NCBI GenBank assembly: GCA_022842725.1
Contig: JALHOZ010000040.1
Coordinates: 1 to 34,037 of the forward strand
DNA from: Saprospiraceae bacterium
GTDB taxonomy: Bacteria; Bacteroidota; Bacteroidia; Chitinophagales; Saprospiraceae
Direction: 5' to 3'
DNA length: 34,037 bases
Under the pieces are notes generated by a model, which searched no databases, had not been told where the DNA came from, and saw nothing but the letters and a program-made list of their open reading frames with translations. Shown here one piece after another: positions 32,521 through 34,037 of this stretch. Positions within the stretch are counted from its first letter, which is position 1; each line of letters opens with the position of its first letter. The translations under genes were made by a program, and so were the position numbers.

Positions 32521-33039
32521 ATGTCATCAGATAAACAAAACGACCTAACTTTTCCGACCTTACCTTTTAAAGACAAAGTCTACCGATTTGTTCTGAATAT
32601 GGTAAACGACAGTATGGATGCTGAAGATATCATGCAGGATTTGTTGGTCAAAATCTGGCGGCGCATAGAACAATATCAGGAGATTGAAAATAAAGAGGCC
32701 TGGTGTATGACAGTGGCAAAAAATCTCGCCATTGACAAAATCAGAGCCCGAAAGGCGCCGACTACCGATGTATCAGAACATTACAACCTTTCTGATAAAT
32801 CTGCAACGCCGGATCAGGCATACGAACAGGAAGAAAAAATGACCAACATTATGAAATTGTTGGACGAACTTCCGGAAAAACAAAAAATGATCATCCATCT
32901 GCGGGATGTCGAAGGTTATACCTATCAGGAAATCGCAGATATGACCGAAAATACCCTGGATTTTGTCAAAGTCAGTTTGCACAGAGCCCGAAAAGCATTA
33001 AAAGATAAATTAATTCAAAGCAAATTACATCTGCGATGA
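32521..33039 (+). CDS. ECF-type RNA polymerase sigma factor
   Basis: 172 residues. Sigma70 region 2 (~15-80: YRFVLNMVNDSMDAEDIMQD, LLVKIWRRIEQYQEIENKEAW, VAKNLAIDKIRAR) and region 4 (~115-165: LDELPEKQKMIIHLRDVEGY, TYQEIADMTENTLDFVKVSLHRARKAL). No extra domains. It should direct RNA polymerase to its own promoters, released by the product of the next gene, whose ATG overlaps its stop (ATGA). The sigma/anti-sigma/DUF4252 order is common in Bacteroidota, and the signal is usually unknown. No start-codon alternative is plausible before region 2. Confidence 0.92.
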   Translation: MSSDKQNDLTFPTLPFKDKVYRFVLNMVNDSMDAEDIMQDLLVKIWRRIEQYQEIENKEAWCMTVAKNLAIDKIRARKAPTTDVSEHYNLSDKSATPDQAYEQEEKMTNIMKLLDELPEKQKMIIHLRDVEGYTYQEIADMTENTLDFVKVSLHRARKALKDKLIQSKLHLR

Positions 33040-33515
33040 TAGAGAATATAAATGAAATTTTAGAAAAATATTGGGAAGGTGAAACCTCCGTGGAAGAAGA
33101 AAAAATATTAAAACATTATTTCACTTCGGAAACAGTAGCGGAAGAACATCAAACCTTTGCCCCTTTATTCAGGTTTTTTGACCATCAGGAACAAATCACC
33201 TATACCCTGCCCTCTGTAGAAAACATCCGGCAAAAAGTAACGGAGGATATACCCGTAAAAACATTGTCACCGTTCAGAAAATACATCTATGCCATAGCTG
33301 CCGTATTTACCCTGGCTGTAGCTTCCCTCGTTGTATGGCAAACCACAAAACCAAAAGAAGAAATGCCATTGTATGTACAGGAAATCGAGGACCCGGAAGA
33401 AGCATACCGGATCACTATGCAGGCACTGGCTATGGTTTCGGGCAAACTCAACAAAGGCACAGAAAGTATATCCATCGGTATAGACAACCTCAACAAAGCT
33501 AATATTTTTAAATAA
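33036..33515 (+). CDS. Probable anti-sigma factor, single-pass membrane protein
   Basis: 159 residues. N-terminal cytoplasmic helical region (INEILEKYWEGETSVEEEKI, LKHYFTSETVAEEHQTFAPLF) of the kind found at the start of Bacteroidota anti-sigma factors, one membrane segment (YIYAIAAVFTLAVASLVVW, ~85-103), and a short periplasmic tail of ~55 residues. Four-base ATGA overlap with the sigma factor gene. No zinc (HxxxCxxC) motif, so not a ZAS-type protein. By position it should hold the sigma factor at the inner membrane. Confidence 0.75.
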   Translation: MIENINEILEKYWEGETSVEEEKILKHYFTSETVAEEHQTFAPLFRFFDHQEQITYTLPSVENIRQKVTEDIPVKTLSPFRKYIYAIAAVFTLAVASLVVWQTTKPKEEMPLYVQEIEDPEEAYRITMQALAMVSGKLNKGTESISIGIDNLNKANIFK

Positions 33516-33533
33516 TCATAAATGTAGATCCTC

Positions 33534-34037
33534 ATGAGACTTTTAATAACTTTGACTTTTTTAATCTCCTCCACCTTTGGTGTTTTTGCGCAATCGGATG
33601 CCATCGATAAGTTTTTTAAAGACTATCAGAATAATGCCAATTTTTCTACGGTTTATGTCAGCCCGAAAATGTTTCAGATGGTGACCAAAGCTACGGAAAC
33701 CAATGATCCTGCCGTCACAGATGTACTCAAAGACCTCAAAGGCATGAAAATCGTAAGCACGCAGGTCAAACCGGAAATCATTTATGTTGAAGCCAATAAA
33801 AGAATCACCGGCAAAGGATACGAAGAGTTGCTGACCGTCAAAGAAAAAGGTTCAACCGTTCGTTTTGTCACCCTCGAAAAAAACAACGTCATCGAAGAAT
33901 TATTAATGCTCGTAGGCAATAAACAGGACTTTGTGATGATCAGCTTTATAGGAAAAATCAATCTTGCCAAATTGTCAAAACTGGCTAAAAAATTAGATAT
34001 TCAGGGGGCAGAACACCTGGACAAAATCGCTAAATAA
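33534..34037 (+). CDS. DUF4252 domain protein
   Basis: 167 residues, complete, ending at the last base of the window. Signal peptide (MRLLITLTFLISSTFGVFAQ, mature from SDAIDKFF) and a single DUF4252 domain: FSTVYVSPKMFQMV, LKDLKGMKIVSTQ, VKEKGSTVRFVTLEKNNVIEELLMLVG, FVMISFIGKINLAKLSKLAKKL. Periplasmic or secreted (no lipobox). DUF4252 proteins regularly follow sigma/anti-sigma pairs in Bacteroidota and are presumed part of that envelope regulon; function unknown. 18 nt after the anti-sigma gene. Further operon members may lie beyond the window. Confidence 0.85.
   Translation: MRLLITLTFLISSTFGVFAQSDAIDKFFKDYQNNANFSTVYVSPKMFQMVTKATETNDPAVTDVLKDLKGMKIVSTQVKPEIIYVEANKRITGKGYEELLTVKEKGSTVRFVTLEKNNVIEELLMLVGNKQDFVMISFIGKINLAKLSKLAKKLDIQGAEHLDKIAK

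Noticed and set aside
32494-32521. ECF-type promoter TGTAAC-N16-CGTCTA before the sigma factor gene
   Set aside because: The motif fits an autoregulated ECF promoter, but its -10 overlaps the ATG at 32521 and the start site would fall inside the coding sequence; no alternative start codon before sigma region 2 rescues it.

Overview
The window comes from a member of the Bacteroidota. The evidence is TonB-dependent receptors, a DUF4249 lipoprotein, four secreted proteins with C-terminal type IX secretion (T9SS) sorting tails, a sigma/anti-sigma/DUF4252 cluster, and several promoters with the phylum's TAnnTTTG -7 box. AT-rich spacers and octamer repeats of the Saprospirales/Chitinophagales/Flavobacteriales kind fit, but I cannot name a genus. 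No tRNA, rRNA, CRISPR array or T9SS machinery gene was seen.

Layout. 1-13.1 kb is mostly ordinary chromosome: the end of a TonB receptor, a T9SS-exported esterase-fold protein whose catalytic Ser and oxyanion motif are replaced, a promoter-plus-terminator unit that may encode a ~70-nt RNA, a YwaF-type membrane protein, a structured RNA-like element, a DUF4249/TonB receptor pair, fabH, a TerB-like protein, a peptidoglycan amidase, tryptophanase, a DinB-like protein and a DUF1905/YdeI protein. 13.0-17.1 kb is visibly AT-richer: a 36-codon ORF, a small membrane protein, an outer-membrane barrel protein, a Crp/Fnr regulator and a second, intact-looking T9SS esterase. The esterase is bracketed by two ~375-bp direct repeats. 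Each repeat lies 33-35 nt before the start of a gene (Crp/Fnr and esterase) and carries a -7 box and a conserved 5' hairpin, so one promoter/leader module appears to drive both.

17.1-18.5 kb is gene-free. It holds a dispersed hairpin repeat (R1) interrupted by a 180-bp MITE-like element with perfect 18-bp inverted ends, then ~19 degenerate units of a ~42-bp minisatellite. The same modules recur in the same order at 27.2-28.2 kb. Between these loci is a signalling island: a LytTR response regulator, two small secreted proteins, a 1329-residue lipobox-bearing hybrid histidine kinase with 14 Reg_prop blades and a Y_Y_Y domain, a lone receiver and an HPt protein in tight operon spacing. This relay has no DNA-binding domain of its own. 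Two direct repeats upstream of its region match the LytTR binding consensus, suggesting the nearby LytTR regulator as its partner.

25.7-34.0 kb has an outer-membrane barrel protein, a metzincin-type T9SS protease, an M28 peptidase with a PDZ domain, a small membrane protein and the ECF sigma / anti-sigma / DUF4252 operon at the right edge.
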